Part shown: piece after piece, positions 35,878 to 48,917 of the stretch
Numbering within the stretch: position 1 is the stretch's first letter
Layout: each line of letters begins with the position of its first letter
NCBI RefSeq assembly: GCF_015291645.1
Contig: NZ_CP030055.1
Coordinates: 3,844,001 to 3,908,000, forward strand
DNA length: 64,000 nt
Direction: 5' to 3'
Source of the DNA: Bradyrhizobium sp. CCBAU 53340
GTDB lineage: Bacteria; Pseudomonadota; Alphaproteobacteria; Rhizobiales; Xanthobacteraceae
Program-made: the position numbers and the translations under genes
Notes under the pieces: generated by a model
Databases searched by the model: none
What the model was told of the DNA's origin: nothing
Seen by the model: only the letters and a program-made list of their open reading frames with translations

Positions 35878-36270
35878 ATGCAGACCGTTGTCATCGTCAT
35901 CCACCTCATGATCGTTGCCGTCATGATCGGTGCCGTCCTGCTCCAGAAGTCGGAGGGCGGTGGCCTCGGCATGGGCGGAGGCGCGGGCTTCATGTCGAGC
36001 CGCGGCACCGCGAATCTGTTGTCGCGCACCACGGCGATCCTCGCCGCCGGCTTCTTCCTGACCAGCCTGTTTCTGTCCTGGTACGCTGGCTACAACCGCG
36101 CGCCGTCCTCGATCATCGGCCAGCCGGCGTCGCAGACGCAGCCGGCCGGTGGTGGTCCGATCGCCCCGCCGACTTCGGGCGGTATTCTGGACACGTTGAA
36201 GAAGGCGGACGAGCAGCAGCAGCAGGCCCCGGCAGCGCCGAGCGGCCCGCAGGTGCCTCGCTCGCAATAA
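35878..36270 (+). CDS. secG: Protein translocase subunit SecG
   Basis: SecG is the small third subunit of the SecYEG translocon. The 130-residue protein begins MQTVVIVIHLMIVAVMIGAVLLQ, shortened here to MQTVVIVIHLMIVAVMIG, then KSEGGGLGMGGGAGFMSSRG and a second membrane helix (AAGFFLTSLFLSW). A Pro/Gln-rich tail extends beyond the usual length and ends GPQVPRSQ, as in other alphaproteobacteria. tpiA-secG-pyrG is a conserved order in this group. Confidence 0.94.
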   Translation: MQTVVIVIHLMIVAVMIGAVLLQKSEGGGLGMGGGAGFMSSRGTANLLSRTTAILAAGFFLTSLFLSWYAGYNRAPSSIIGQPASQTQPAGGGPIAPPTSGGILDTLKKADEQQQQAPAAPSGPQVPRSQ

Positions 36271-36282
36271 AGCAGGGGGGCC

Positions 36283-36310
36283 ATGCAGGACGATGGCTAG
36301 CGTCCTGCAT
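36283..36310 (+). terminator. Perfect 10-bp hairpin after secG
   Basis: ATGCAGGACG at 36283-36292 and CGTCCTGCAT at 36301-36310 flank an 8-nt loop just after the secG stop. No T run follows, so it is a weak terminator or a transcript-stabilising hairpin before pyrG. Confidence 0.55.
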
Positions 36311-36424
36311 CAACAATCCCCATCAAGGCACTGTCACCATTCTTCGTTTTGGCTCACCCACAGGCCCGCAGATTCTTTGGGGCTGAATACGAATCGTTTT
36401 GGCGAATCGGGTTCGAGGGATTAG

Positions 36425-38068
<1,644 letters not shown>

Positions 38069-38148
38069 TTGCTCAGCCGCCTTTGACGATCGCGCATTTT
38101 GTTGCGACAAGCACCCTGCAAGAACAACAATGCAGGGAGTGAGCTCCG

Positions 38149-38475
38149 ATGATCTACGAAATGCGCCAGTATCGCTGTGTGCCCGGTCGCCTGCCGGCCC
38201 TGCTGAAGCGCTTTGACACGATCACGCTGAAGATCTGGGAGAAGCATGGCATCAAGCAGGCCGGGTTCTTCACCACGCTGATCGGGGAATCCAATCAGGA
38301 ACTGACCTATTTCCTGGCCTGGGAGTCGCTGGCCGAGCGCGAGAAGAAGTGGGGCGCGTTCATGACCGATCCGGAATGGCTCGAGGCGCGCGCCAAGACA
38401 GAAGCGGACGGCCAGATCGTCGCCAACATCGTCAGCCAGATCCTGGCACCGACGGCTTTCTCGTCGGTCAAATAG
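38149..38475 (+). CDS. NIPSNAP-family protein
   Basis: This 108-residue protein starts MIYEMRQYRCVPGRLPALL and includes ELTYFLAWESLAEREKKW, matching the dimeric alpha/beta-barrel NIPSNAP family. Its function is undefined. It lies 80 nt after pyrG and is followed by a 15-bp tandem repeat and a strong hairpin. Confidence 0.87.
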   Translation: MIYEMRQYRCVPGRLPALLKRFDTITLKIWEKHGIKQAGFFTTLIGESNQELTYFLAWESLAEREKKWGAFMTDPEWLEARAKTEADGQIVANIVSQILAPTAFSSVK

Positions 38476-38511
38476 CGGTCTTTCCAGCGAGAGAGGCTGC
38501 GGCGCAACCCT

Positions 38512-38541
38512 GATATTCGAAGGTCAGATATTCGAAGGTCT
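38512..38541 (+). repeat. 15-bp tandem repeat
   Basis: GATATTCGAAGGTCA at 38512-38526 is followed directly by GATATTCGAAGGTCT at 38527-38541, a 14 of 15 match. It sits between the NIPSNAP gene and the hairpin before kdsA. Confidence 0.8.
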
Positions 38542-38542
38542 T

Positions 38543-38574
38543 GGCCGAATGGGGTTGATCCCACCCATTCGGCC
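38543..38574 (+). terminator. 11-bp hairpin before kdsA
   Basis: GGCCGAATGGG at 38543-38553 pairs with CCCATTCGGCC at 38564-38574 around a 10-nt loop. It may end the NIPSNAP transcript, though it lacks a T run. Its position immediately before ATG 38578 argues against that codon as the kdsA start. Confidence 0.55.
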
Positions 38575-38607
38575 GCTATGGTCGCGCCGAAACAGGGATT
38601 TTGCGCC

Positions 38608-39459
38608 GTGAGCACCAGTCAATCAGCAGCGCCGGTCGTCACCGTCGGGTCGGTTAAATTCGGCAATGATCTGCCGATCTCGATCATTGCAGGTCCCTGC
38701 CAGCTCGAAAGTCGCCAGCATGCGCTGGAGGTCGCCTCTGCGCTGAAGGAGATCACCACGCGGCTGAAGATTGGCCTCGTCTACAAGACTTCCTTCGACA
38801 AGGCCAACCGCACCAGCGCCTCGGCGGCGCGCGGCCTTGGTCTGGCGCAGTCGCTGCCGATCTTCGCCGAGATCCGTTCCTCGCTCGGCCTGCCCGTGTT
38901 GACCGACGTGCACGACGCCGCGCAATGCGCCGAGGTGGCGCAAGCCGTCGACGTCCTGCAGATCCCGGCCTTCCTGTGCCGGCAGACCGATCTGCTGCTG
39001 GCTGCAGCCGCAACCGGCAAGGTCGTCAACGTCAAGAAGGGGCAGTTCCTCGCGCCCTGGGACATGGCGAATGTCGTCGCCAAGATCACCAGCGCCGGCA
39101 ATCCCAACGTGCTGGTCACCGAGCGCGGCGCCTCCTTTGGTTACAACACGCTGGTCTCGGACATGCGGTCGCTGCCGATCATGGCGCGCACCACTGGCGC
39201 GCCCGTGATCTTCGATGCGACCCATTCGGTGCAGCAACCGGGCGGGAAGGGCGCGTCGTCCGGCGGCGAGCGCGAGTTCGTGCCGGTGCTGGCGCGCGCG
39301 GCCGTGGCCGTCGGTGTCGCCGGGCTCTTCATTGAAACCCATCCTGATCCGGATCGCGCGCCGTCCGACGGACCGAACATGGTGCCGCTGCATCAGTTCG
39401 AAGGGCTGATTCGCACGTTGATGGCGTTCGATACAGTGACCAAGAGCATCACGCGCTGA
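38608..39459 (+). CDS. kdsA: 3-deoxy-8-phosphooctulonate (KDO-8-P) synthase
   Basis: KdsA condenses arabinose 5-phosphate and phosphoenolpyruvate to KDO-8-P for the lipopolysaccharide core. From GTG 38608 the protein is 283 residues, the usual length. Key segments are [50 protein letters not shown] and [19 protein letters not shown] is preferred because CAGGGA stands about 9 nt upstream. ATG 38578 would add ten residues but follows directly on a hairpin. Confidence 0.94.
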   Translation: MSTSQSAAPVVTVGSVKFGNDLPISIIAGPCQLESRQHALEVASALKEITTRLKIGLVYKTSFDKANRTSASAARGLGLAQSLPIFAEIRSSLGLPVLTDVHDAAQCAEVAQAVDVLQIPAFLCRQTDLLLAAAATGKVVNVKKGQFLAPWDMANVVAKITSAGNPNVLVTERGASFGYNTLVSDMRSLPIMARTTGAPVIFDATHSVQQPGGKGASSGGEREFVPVLARAAVAVGVAGLFIETHPDPDRAPSDGPNMVPLHQFEGLIRTLMAFDTVTKSITR

Positions 39460-40670
39460 TGCACCAGCCTGTGACGAGGCCATCCTCCGAGCAGAAGTTT
39501 CCACCCGCGATCAACATCATCGCGCTTGCCGGCTTCTCGGCGGCGCTGTCGACGCGGGCGCTCGATCCCGTGCTGCCACATGTGGCGGAGGATTTTGCGA
39601 TCAGCATCACCACGGCCGCGAGCATCGCGGCCGGCTTTGCCCTGATCTATGCGCTGGTGCAGCCGGCGATCGGCGCGGCCGCCGATCTGTTCGGCAAGGC
39701 GCGATTGATGACGATGTGCCTGGCGCTGCTCGGCGTCGCCTGCATTCTCGGCGCGCTGACGAGTACGTTCTCGGCCCTGTTCGCCACCCGCATCCTGGCC
39801 GGCATCGCCTCCGGCGGGGTGTTTCCCGTCGCGCTCGGCCTGACCGCCGACCTCGTTGCACCCGCCAAGCGACAGGTCGCGATCGGGCGCACGATGGCGG
39901 GATCGATGACCGGCAATCTGCTCGGCGCATCCGCCTCCGGCATCATCGGCGATTTCATCGGCTGGCGCGGCGTGCTCGTGATCCTCGGCGCGCTTGGCCT
40001 GATCGCGGCCCTGGCGGTCGCGGCGGGTTTTCGCGGCGCTGCGCTGACGCCGCCGCCGAAGACCGACCTGAAGACGCTGAGGCAGGGTTACCGCACCATC
40101 TTCGCCAATCCCAACACGCGCTACTGCTACTCGGCCGTCTTCGTCGAGGGCTGCTGCGTGTTCGGCCTGTTTCCTTTCATCGCCGCGTTCCTGTTTGATC
40201 TCGGCGAAAAATCATTGTCGATCGCGGGCATCGTGATCGCAGGATTTGCGGTCGGCGGCTTGCTCTACACCTTGACTGTATCGCGCATGCTGCCGTGGCT
40301 TGGCGTCAAGGGCATGATGATCGCCGGCGGCTGCCTTGTAGCGTTGCAGCTCGGCGCGCTCGCCTTCGGTCCCGGCTGGAAGCTGCAATTCGCCAGCATG
40401 CTGGCGATGGGCTGGGGCTTCTACATGATCCACGGCTGCCTGCAGGTGTTCGCCAGCGAATTGTCGATCGGGGCGCGGGCGACCGCGATGTCGCTGCATT
40501 CGTTCTTTTTCTTCATGGGGCAGACCGTCGGACCGCTGGCCTACGGCCTTGGCCTCCAGCACGGCGGCAAGCTACCGGCGCTGCTTGCGAGCGCGGTGAT
40601 CATGGTGGTGCTGGGTCTGGTCTGCGCACAGATGCTCAAGCCGCGTGCGCCGTCTGACGCGCGGGCCTGA
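39459..40670 (+). CDS. Major facilitator superfamily transporter
   Basis: This 403-residue inner-membrane protein has about twelve hydrophobic helices and the MFS loop GAAADLFGKARLMT between helices 2 and 3. The fifth helix region GNLLGASASGIIGDFIGWR fits drug:H+ antiporter-like members. Substrate is unknown. It starts within the kdsA stop (TGATG), so the two are probably co-translated, though a shared role is not evident. Confidence 0.88.
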   Translation: MHQPVTRPSSEQKFPPAINIIALAGFSAALSTRALDPVLPHVAEDFAISITTAASIAAGFALIYALVQPAIGAAADLFGKARLMTMCLALLGVACILGALTSTFSALFATRILAGIASGGVFPVALGLTADLVAPAKRQVAIGRTMAGSMTGNLLGASASGIIGDFIGWRGVLVILGALGLIAALAVAAGFRGAALTPPPKTDLKTLRQGYRTIFANPNTRYCYSAVFVEGCCVFGLFPFIAAFLFDLGEKSLSIAGIVIAGFAVGGLLYTLTVSRMLPWLGVKGMMIAGGCLVALQLGALAFGPGWKLQFASMLAMGWGFYMIHGCLQVFASELSIGARATAMSLHSFFFFMGQTVGPLAYGLGLQHGGKLPALLASAVIMVVLGLVCAQMLKPRAPSDARA

Positions 40671-40673
40671 TAG

Positions 40674-42575
<1,902 letters not shown>

Positions 42576-42625
42576 GCCAGCGTCACCGCGCGAAAGCGCG
42601 AACAAGAGGACAGGGGAGGATCGAC

Positions 42626-43765
42626 ATGAGCGATGGCAAGACCGGACTGCAACTGCGTTCGCTGATCAGGAAGAGCGGTGAACTTGAAATCTCGCTTGTC
42701 GATGTGCCGACCCCCGAGCCTGCGGACGACGAGGTCGTCGTCCGCATCGAGGCGGCGCCGATCAACCCCTCCGACCTTGGCCTGCTCGTCGGCGCCGCCG
42801 ACATGAGCACGGCCAAGGCATCAGGCACGAAGGATGCGCCGGTCATCACCGCGAAGGTGCCTGATGGTGCGATGCGCGCGATGGGGGCGCGGATCGACCA
42901 GTCCCTGCCTGTCGGCAATGAGGGCGCCGGCGTCGTCATCAAGACCGGCTCCTCGGACGCCGCGAAGGCGCTGATGGGCAAGACGGTGTCGATGATCGGC
43001 GGCGCTATGTATTCGCAGTACCGCACCTTGAAGGCGAGGGACTGCCAGGTGCTGCCCGACGGCACGAGTGCGGCCGAGGGCGCCTCCTGGTTCGTCAACC
43101 CGCTCACCGCACTCGGCATGACCGAGACGATGCGGCGCGAAGGTCACAAGGCCTTGGTGCACACCGCAGCCGCCTCCAATCTCGGCCAGATGCTGAACAA
43201 GATCTGCATCAAGGACGGCATTCCGCTGGTCAACATCGTGCGCAGCAAGGAGCAGGCGGAGATTCTGCACAAGATCGGCGCAAAATACGTGGTCGATTCC
43301 AGCGCGCCAAGCTTCCTCGACGACCTCACCAATGCGCTGGTCGAGACCGGCGCCACCATCGCTTTCGACGCCATCGGCGGCGGCAAGCTTGCCGGCGACA
43401 TTCTCAACTGCATGGAAATCGCGATCAACAAGACCGCGAAGGAATACAGCCGCTACGGCTCCAGCGTGCACAAGCAGGTCTATGTCTACGGCGCGCTCGA
43501 CATTCGTCCCATCGAGCTGCCGCGCGGCTTCGGCATGGCCTGGGGCGTTGGCGGCTGGCTGCTCACTCCGTTCCTGCAGAAGATCGGGCCTGCCGACATC
43601 GCGCGGCTGCGTCAGCGCGTCGTGAACGAACTGAAGACGACCTTTGCCAGCCACTACACCAAGGTGGTGTCGCTGCAGGAGACGCTCGAACCCGCCAACA
43701 TCGCGGTGTACGCCAAACGTGCCACCGGCGAAAAATTCCTCATCAACCCAAATAAATCTTCGTGA
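42626..43765 (+). CDS. Medium-chain (zinc-type) dehydrogenase/quinone-oxidoreductase-like protein
   Basis: This 379-residue MDR-superfamily protein has an N-terminal GroES-like fold (VVVRIEAAPINPSDLG, LPVGNEGAGVVI) and a Rossmann domain. The Rossmann region reads ALVHTAAASNLGQMLNKIC and IAFDAIGGGKLAG. The zinc-ligand Cys residues of alcohol dehydrogenases are not evident, so it resembles quinone-oxidoreductase or enoyl-reductase-like members. A GGGGAGGA ribosome binding site precedes the ATG. It starts 50 nt after eno. Confidence 0.85.
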   Translation: MSDGKTGLQLRSLIRKSGELEISLVDVPTPEPADDEVVVRIEAAPINPSDLGLLVGAADMSTAKASGTKDAPVITAKVPDGAMRAMGARIDQSLPVGNEGAGVVIKTGSSDAAKALMGKTVSMIGGAMYSQYRTLKARDCQVLPDGTSAAEGASWFVNPLTALGMTETMRREGHKALVHTAAASNLGQMLNKICIKDGIPLVNIVRSKEQAEILHKIGAKYVVDSSAPSFLDDLTNALVETGATIAFDAIGGGKLAGDILNCMEIAINKTAKEYSRYGSSVHKQVYVYGALDIRPIELPRGFGMAWGVGGWLLTPFLQKIGPADIARLRQRVVNELKTTFASHYTKVVSLQETLEPANIAVYAKRATGEKFLINPNKSS

Positions 43766-43798
43766 TCTGCGACGGCGGGTGATCAAAAAGAGGTCTTG

Positions 43799-43868
43799 CC
43801 TTCTGAGCGAAGCGGAAGATTATTCCGCCGCGTTGAAAGCGGAAAAACCGCAACGCGCGCTCAGAAGG
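43799..43868 (+). ncRNA. Putative structured 5' leader: three-way junction covering a Shine-Dalgarno
   Basis: An 11-bp outer stem (43799-43809 with 43858-43868, CCTTCTGAGCG/CGCTCAGAAGG) encloses two hairpins. The first is GCGGAA-gatta-TTCCGC at 43812-43828. The second is CGCGTT/AACGCG at 43829-43857, topped by GCGG-aaaaa-CCGC with a GAAA bulge on its 5' side. Only two bases (43810-43811) are unpaired at the junction. The 3' arm includes part of AGAAGGGG, the ribosome binding site of the ATG at 43879. This is the layout of a translation-controlling RNA. I do not recognise a known class. Confidence 0.55.
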
Positions 43869-43878
43869 GGACATCTTC

Positions 43879-44873
43879 ATGATCGATCTCAATCGCCGTC
43901 ATCTGCTCGCAGGCGCGGCCGCCATCAGTGCGGCTGCCGCGACCGGCCTCCGGCCGTCCACCGCCAATGCCGCAGTGCCGCAAGCCGGCGCTCAGGCACC
44001 GGGCTTCTACGTTACAAGGTCGGCAGCTTCGAGTGCACCTCGATAAATGACGGTGCACGCAGCTTTCCGATGCCGGACAAGTTCGTCACGAACATCCCAA
44101 AGGACGAGGCGCTTGCCGCCGCCGATGCCGCCTACATGCCGAAGGGGATGGTCACTGTCCCGTTCAATCCGCAGCTGATCAACACCGGCTCCAAGCTCGT
44201 GCTGATCGATACCGGCAACGGCGTCGCCAACCTGGAGCCCAGCAAGGGCGCAGTCGGCCGTACCCTGCAAAACCTGCAGGCCGCCGGCATCGACCCGAAG
44301 AGCATCGACGTCGTGCTGCTCTCGCATCTGCATCCGGACCACACCAACGGCATCCGCCTGGCCGACGGCTCGATGGCCTTCCCGAACGCCGAGATCATGG
44401 TGCCGCTGAAGGATTGGGAGTTCTGGGCCAGCGAGGAGAACGCGGGCAAGGCCTCCAGCGACATGATGAAGAACTACTTCGCCAACGTGAAGAAGACCTT
44501 CGCCGGCATCGAGTCCAAGGTGACGAAGTACGAATGGGGCAAAGAGGTCGTATCCGGCATCACCTCGATCGGAACGCCCGGCCACACGCCCGGCCATACT
44601 TCATTCGCGGTCGCCTCGGGCGACAAGAAGGTGTTGATCCAGTCGGACGTCACCAACATTCCGGAACTGTTCCTCCGCAATCCGGACTGGCACGTCGCCT
44701 TCGACACCGACGGCGCGATGGCGCAGGAGACCCGTCACAAATTCTACGACATGGCAGCGGCGGAGAAGGCGACCGTCATCGGTTTCCACTTCACCTTCCC
44801 CTCGGTTGGCCATGTCGAGAAGGATGGCGCGAAGTATCGCCTGATCCCGTCGGCCTGGAATCCGACGATCTGA
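43879..44873 (+). pseudogene. MBL-fold metallohydrolase with N-terminal signal, frameshifted
   Basis: ATG 43879 opens a frame encoding a twin-arginine-like signal (LNRRHLLAGAAAISAAAATG, then AAVPQAGAQAPGFY). It runs out of frame after the TTCTAC ending at 44010. The rest continues in the -1 register to TGA 44873: YKVGSFECTSINDGARSFPM, LINTGSKLVLIDTGNG, the zinc motif LLSHLHPDHTNG, GTPGHTPGHTSF and VIGFHFTFPSVGHVE. Inserting one base near 44010 restores an uninterrupted, exported metallo-beta-lactamase-fold hydrolase of about 331 residues. Either the gene is broken, or the deletion is a sequencing error. The complete 3' part argues for a recent event. Confidence 0.8.
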
Positions 44874-45011
44874 TCCGATCTTCAGATTTGCGCGAAACGT
44901 CGGGCCGCCGTCTGGCGGCCTGATTGTTTGAGTGACCATCTGCTTTCGCGAAACGCAGCGTTTCCAAATCGGACCGGTTCATGCACTTGCATCCATTGGC
45001 CCACATCGCTT

Positions 45012-45029
45012 AAGTGCCATCAGGCACTT
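45012..45029 (+). promoter_or_regulatory. Palindrome upstream of FMN reductase gene
   Basis: AAGTGCC-atca-GGCACTT has perfect 7-bp arms and lies 25 nt before the start codon. It could be an operator or a leader hairpin. Confidence 0.45.
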
Positions 45030-45053
45030 CCGCTCAAGCCTCAAGGACACCCA

Positions 45054-45605
45054 ATGGCCTACAATATCGTCGTGATCGCCGGCAGTCTGCGCAAGGACAG
45101 CTTCTCGCTGAAGATCGCCAACGCGCTCGCCGAGCTCGCGCCGGCATCGCTCAAGCTCGACGTCATCACGCCGGCGGGCATCTCGTTCTTCAACCAGGAT
45201 CTCGAGGGCGCGCCGCCCGCCGACTGGCTCGCCTTCCGCGAAAAACTCCAGAAGTCCGACGGCGTCATCTTCGTGACGCCGGAATACAACCGCGCCATCC
45301 CGGGCGTGCTCAAGAACGCCATCGACGTCGCCTCGCGGCCCTATGGCAAGAGCTCGTTCAACGGCAAGCCGGTCGGCATCATCTCCAATTCGCCGGGCGC
45401 GCTCGGTGGCGTCAGCGCCGCCAAGACGCTGCAGAACATCCTGCCCGGCATCTCTGGCCCGATCATGCAGCAGCCCGAGACCTATCTGAATGCGGTCGGC
45501 GATGCCTTCGATGCCGAGGGCAACCTGACCAAGGACTCGCTGAAGGGCGTGCTCCGGGCCTATCTCGACGCTTTTGCTGCGCACGTCGCCAAGCACCACG
45601 GCTGA
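45054..45605 (+). CDS. NADPH-dependent FMN reductase family protein
   Basis: This 183-residue flavodoxin-fold protein has the FMN phosphate loop VIAGSLRKDSFS and the ring-binding FVTPEYNRAIPGVLKNAID and NSPGALGG. It belongs to the NAD(P)H quinone/chromate/azo-reductase-like group (ChrR/YieF type). These enzymes reduce quinones and act in oxidative defence. The ATG has AAGGA about 10 nt upstream. It is followed by a palindromic repeat and ftsB. Confidence 0.92.
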   Translation: MAYNIVVIAGSLRKDSFSLKIANALAELAPASLKLDVITPAGISFFNQDLEGAPPADWLAFREKLQKSDGVIFVTPEYNRAIPGVLKNAIDVASRPYGKSSFNGKPVGIISNSPGALGGVSAAKTLQNILPGISGPIMQQPETYLNAVGDAFDAEGNLTKDSLKGVLRAYLDAFAAHVAKHHG

Positions 45606-45634
45606 GGTTTCTCAGCCGAGGTTGCCCAGCTCTC

Positions 45635-45665
45635 CGTCATGGCCGGGACAAGCCCGGGCATGACG
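45635..45665. repeat. GC-rich palindromic intergenic element
   Basis: CGTCATGGCCGGG at 45635-45647 and CCCGGGCATGACG at 45653-45665 are near-complementary, with one mismatch in 13. The element resembles the one at 17078-17117 in layout and in its GTCAT...ATGAC outer ends. Confidence 0.7.
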
Positions 45666-45719
45666 ACTGCGGTCGGCGCAATTAGCACTCCCTTAACCAA
45701 GCTGGCCCATCTTGCCAAA

Positions 45720-46037
45720 ATGGTCTCCCGCGCCCGCCTCAAATCGATCCTGACCGGTCTTGCCCTCTATGCGATGGCGGCCGCCATCGTCGGCTATTTC
45801 GGCGTCAACGCCTACACCGGCAAATACGGCCTCAACGCCCGCCAGGAGCTCGACCAGGAGATCATCGCGCTGACCAGCGAGCTCGCCCAGCTCAAGCGCG
45901 AGCGCGCCCGGAGCGAGCAGCGCGTGTCGCTGTTGCGCACCGAGAGGATCGATCCTGACATGCTGGACGAGCGAGCCCGGTTCCAGCTCGACTACGTCAA
46001 TCCGCACGATCTCGTTCGGATGATCCCGCAGAACTAG
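45720..46037 (+). CDS. ftsB: Septum formation initiator, FtsB/DivIC family
   Basis: This 105-residue bitopic membrane protein has a short cytoplasmic N-terminus, one helix (ILTGLALYAMAAAIVGYFGV) and a coiled coil (LDQEIIALTSELAQLKRERA), then a conserved DPDMLDERAR motif. FtsB links FtsL and FtsQ in the divisome. In many proteobacteria it lies directly after eno; here three genes intervene. A hairpin at 46129-46155 follows. Confidence 0.9.
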   Translation: MVSRARLKSILTGLALYAMAAAIVGYFGVNAYTGKYGLNARQELDQEIIALTSELAQLKRERARSEQRVSLLRTERIDPDMLDERARFQLDYVNPHDLVRMIPQN

Positions 46038-46128
46038 CGCTTTCCGCGCCATTCGAAACGGGCCGCGAAAGCGCCCGTTCATCGTTCCGGAATTCGTACT
46101 TCGAACCGCCACCTTGACGCCGGCGCGG

Positions 46129-46155
46129 CGCGCCGGGCACTCCTAGCCCGGCGCG
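46129..46155 (+). terminator. Hairpin downstream of ftsB
   Basis: CGCGCCGGGC at 46129-46138 and GCCCGGCGCG at 46146-46155 form a perfect 10-bp GC-rich stem with a 7-nt loop. There is no T run. It separates ftsB from the GAF/FIS regulator gene. Confidence 0.55.
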
Positions 46156-46230
46156 ATGCCGCCAAAGGTTGACGGAGATCAATCGGGGTGTGCAAGGCGC
46201 CGCTTAGACTGCTTCCCGGAGGAAACGGTG

Positions 46231-47190
46231 ATGGATGGGTCAATGCCCCGGCATCACGCGGCTCGTGTCGAGGCCGCTATTGCATCAGGCCAGGCGGCTC
46301 GTTCCGCGCTCGTGGCCTCGTGGCGCCGTTCCTCCCGATTGCATCATCTCGATCCCTGCGGCCGCAGCGCGCCGTTGCGTCTGAGCGACCCTGAGCTGCG
46401 ACAGGCGCGCGAGCGCGTCGCGCCACTGCTGGCCGCCGCGCAAGGCGCCATGGACCGGCTCTATCAGGCGGTCGGCGCAAGCGGCTGTTGTGTGCTGCTC
46501 GCCGACGGCGAGGGGGTGCCGGTCGACCGGCGGGGCACGTCGGCCGACGACACGACGTTTCAATCCTGGGGCCTCTGGACCGGTGCGCTCTGGAGCGAGG
46601 AGCACGAGGGCACCAACGGCATCGGCACCTGCGTTGTCGAGCAGCGGCCGCTGACGATCGATCGCGACCAGCATTTCTTCACCCGCAACACGCTGCTGAG
46701 CTGCACCGCCGTTCCGATCTACGACCATGAGGCGGCCTTTGTCGGCGTGCTCGACGTCTCCTCCTGCCGTGCCGACCGCACCGATGCCTTCTCCAGCCTG
46801 ATCGCGCTGGCGGCCGGTGAGGCGGCGAGGCGGATCGAAGCTGACCTGTTTCGCCGCGCCTTCGCTGAAGCCCGTATCGTGCTGACGCCGGGACCGGACG
46901 GCCAATCCATTGGCCTCGTCGCGGTCGACGCGGATGATCTCGTGATTGGTGCGAGCCGGTCGGCGAGGGCGGGATTCGGGATCGCGCCGGGCCGGGCGCT
47001 GCAACCGGTTCCCGCGGCAGATCTGCTCGGCGGCGATGCCGCGCGGGATCATCTGGCTGGCGGCCAGCGCGCAGTGGTGCAGCGGGCGCTGCTCCGTGCC
47101 GGTGGCAACGTTTCGGCAGCTGCCAAGGCTCTCGGCATCAGCCGCGCCACGCTGCACAGGAAGCTGAAGCAGTTCGAGCTGAAGCACTGA
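46231..47190 (+). CDS. GAF-FIS transcriptional regulator (AcoR-like, lacking AAA+ domain)
   Basis: This 319-residue protein has an AcoR-type N-terminus (SWRRSSRLHHLDP), a GAF domain at about residues 75-205 (GTSADDTTFQSWGLWTG, EEHEGTNGIGTC) and a C-terminal FIS helix-turn-helix (ALLRAGGNVSAAAKALGISRATLHRKLK). The sigma-54-interacting AAA+ module (GAFTGA, Walker A) that normally lies between them is missing, so direct sigma-54 activation is unlikely. ATG 46231 has an excellent GGAGGA ribosome binding site. It precedes the aldehyde dehydrogenase gene it probably controls. Confidence 0.88.
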   Translation: MDGSMPRHHAARVEAAIASGQAARSALVASWRRSSRLHHLDPCGRSAPLRLSDPELRQARERVAPLLAAAQGAMDRLYQAVGASGCCVLLADGEGVPVDRRGTSADDTTFQSWGLWTGALWSEEHEGTNGIGTCVVEQRPLTIDRDQHFFTRNTLLSCTAVPIYDHEAAFVGVLDVSSCRADRTDAFSSLIALAAGEAARRIEADLFRRAFAEARIVLTPGPDGQSIGLVAVDADDLVIGASRSARAGFGIAPGRALQPVPAADLLGGDAARDHLAGGQRAVVQRALLRAGGNVSAAAKALGISRATLHRKLKQFELKH

Positions 47191-47207
47191 GTGCTATTGC
47201 CTTGCGA

Positions 47208-47227
47208 CTGTCGCAGTTCTGCGACAG
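47208..47227. promoter_or_regulatory. Perfect palindrome before aldehyde dehydrogenase gene (operator candidate)
   Basis: CTGTCGCA-gttc-TGCGACAG has 8-bp perfect arms around 4 nt. It lies 17 nt after the regulator stop and 114 nt before the dehydrogenase start. FIS-type regulators bind dyad sites of this kind, so it is a likely target of the neighbouring GAF-FIS protein. Confidence 0.6.
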
Positions 47228-47341
47228 GTCCGCACCTACATCGCATCCACCCGGGCTGACAGAAATCACCTTCCGCGAGATCGTTGGCGCAAGTCGTGAG
47301 CACACGACGATTTGCGCAAACATCAACATCGGGAGTGATCA

Positions 47342-48859
<1,518 letters not shown>

Positions 48860-48917
48860 TCGGGCAGTCCGGGCAGGGCAGTGCAATTCTCCCGTTGCGC
48901 TGCCCTGTGCCGGTGAG

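Noticed and set aside
38578..38607. ATG 38578 as the kdsA start
   Set aside because: It stands 3 nt after a hairpin with no ribosome binding site. GTG 38608 has one and gives the usual protein length.
43999..44020. Programmed ribosomal frameshifting in the metallohydrolase gene
   Set aside because: No slippery heptamer precedes the break, and the family needs no frameshift. A base loss or read error is simpler.
47191..47341. Sigma-54 promoter before the aldehyde dehydrogenase gene
   Set aside because: No GG-N10-GC pair with TTGC context was found. A TTGGCGC at about 47284 lacks the -12 half.
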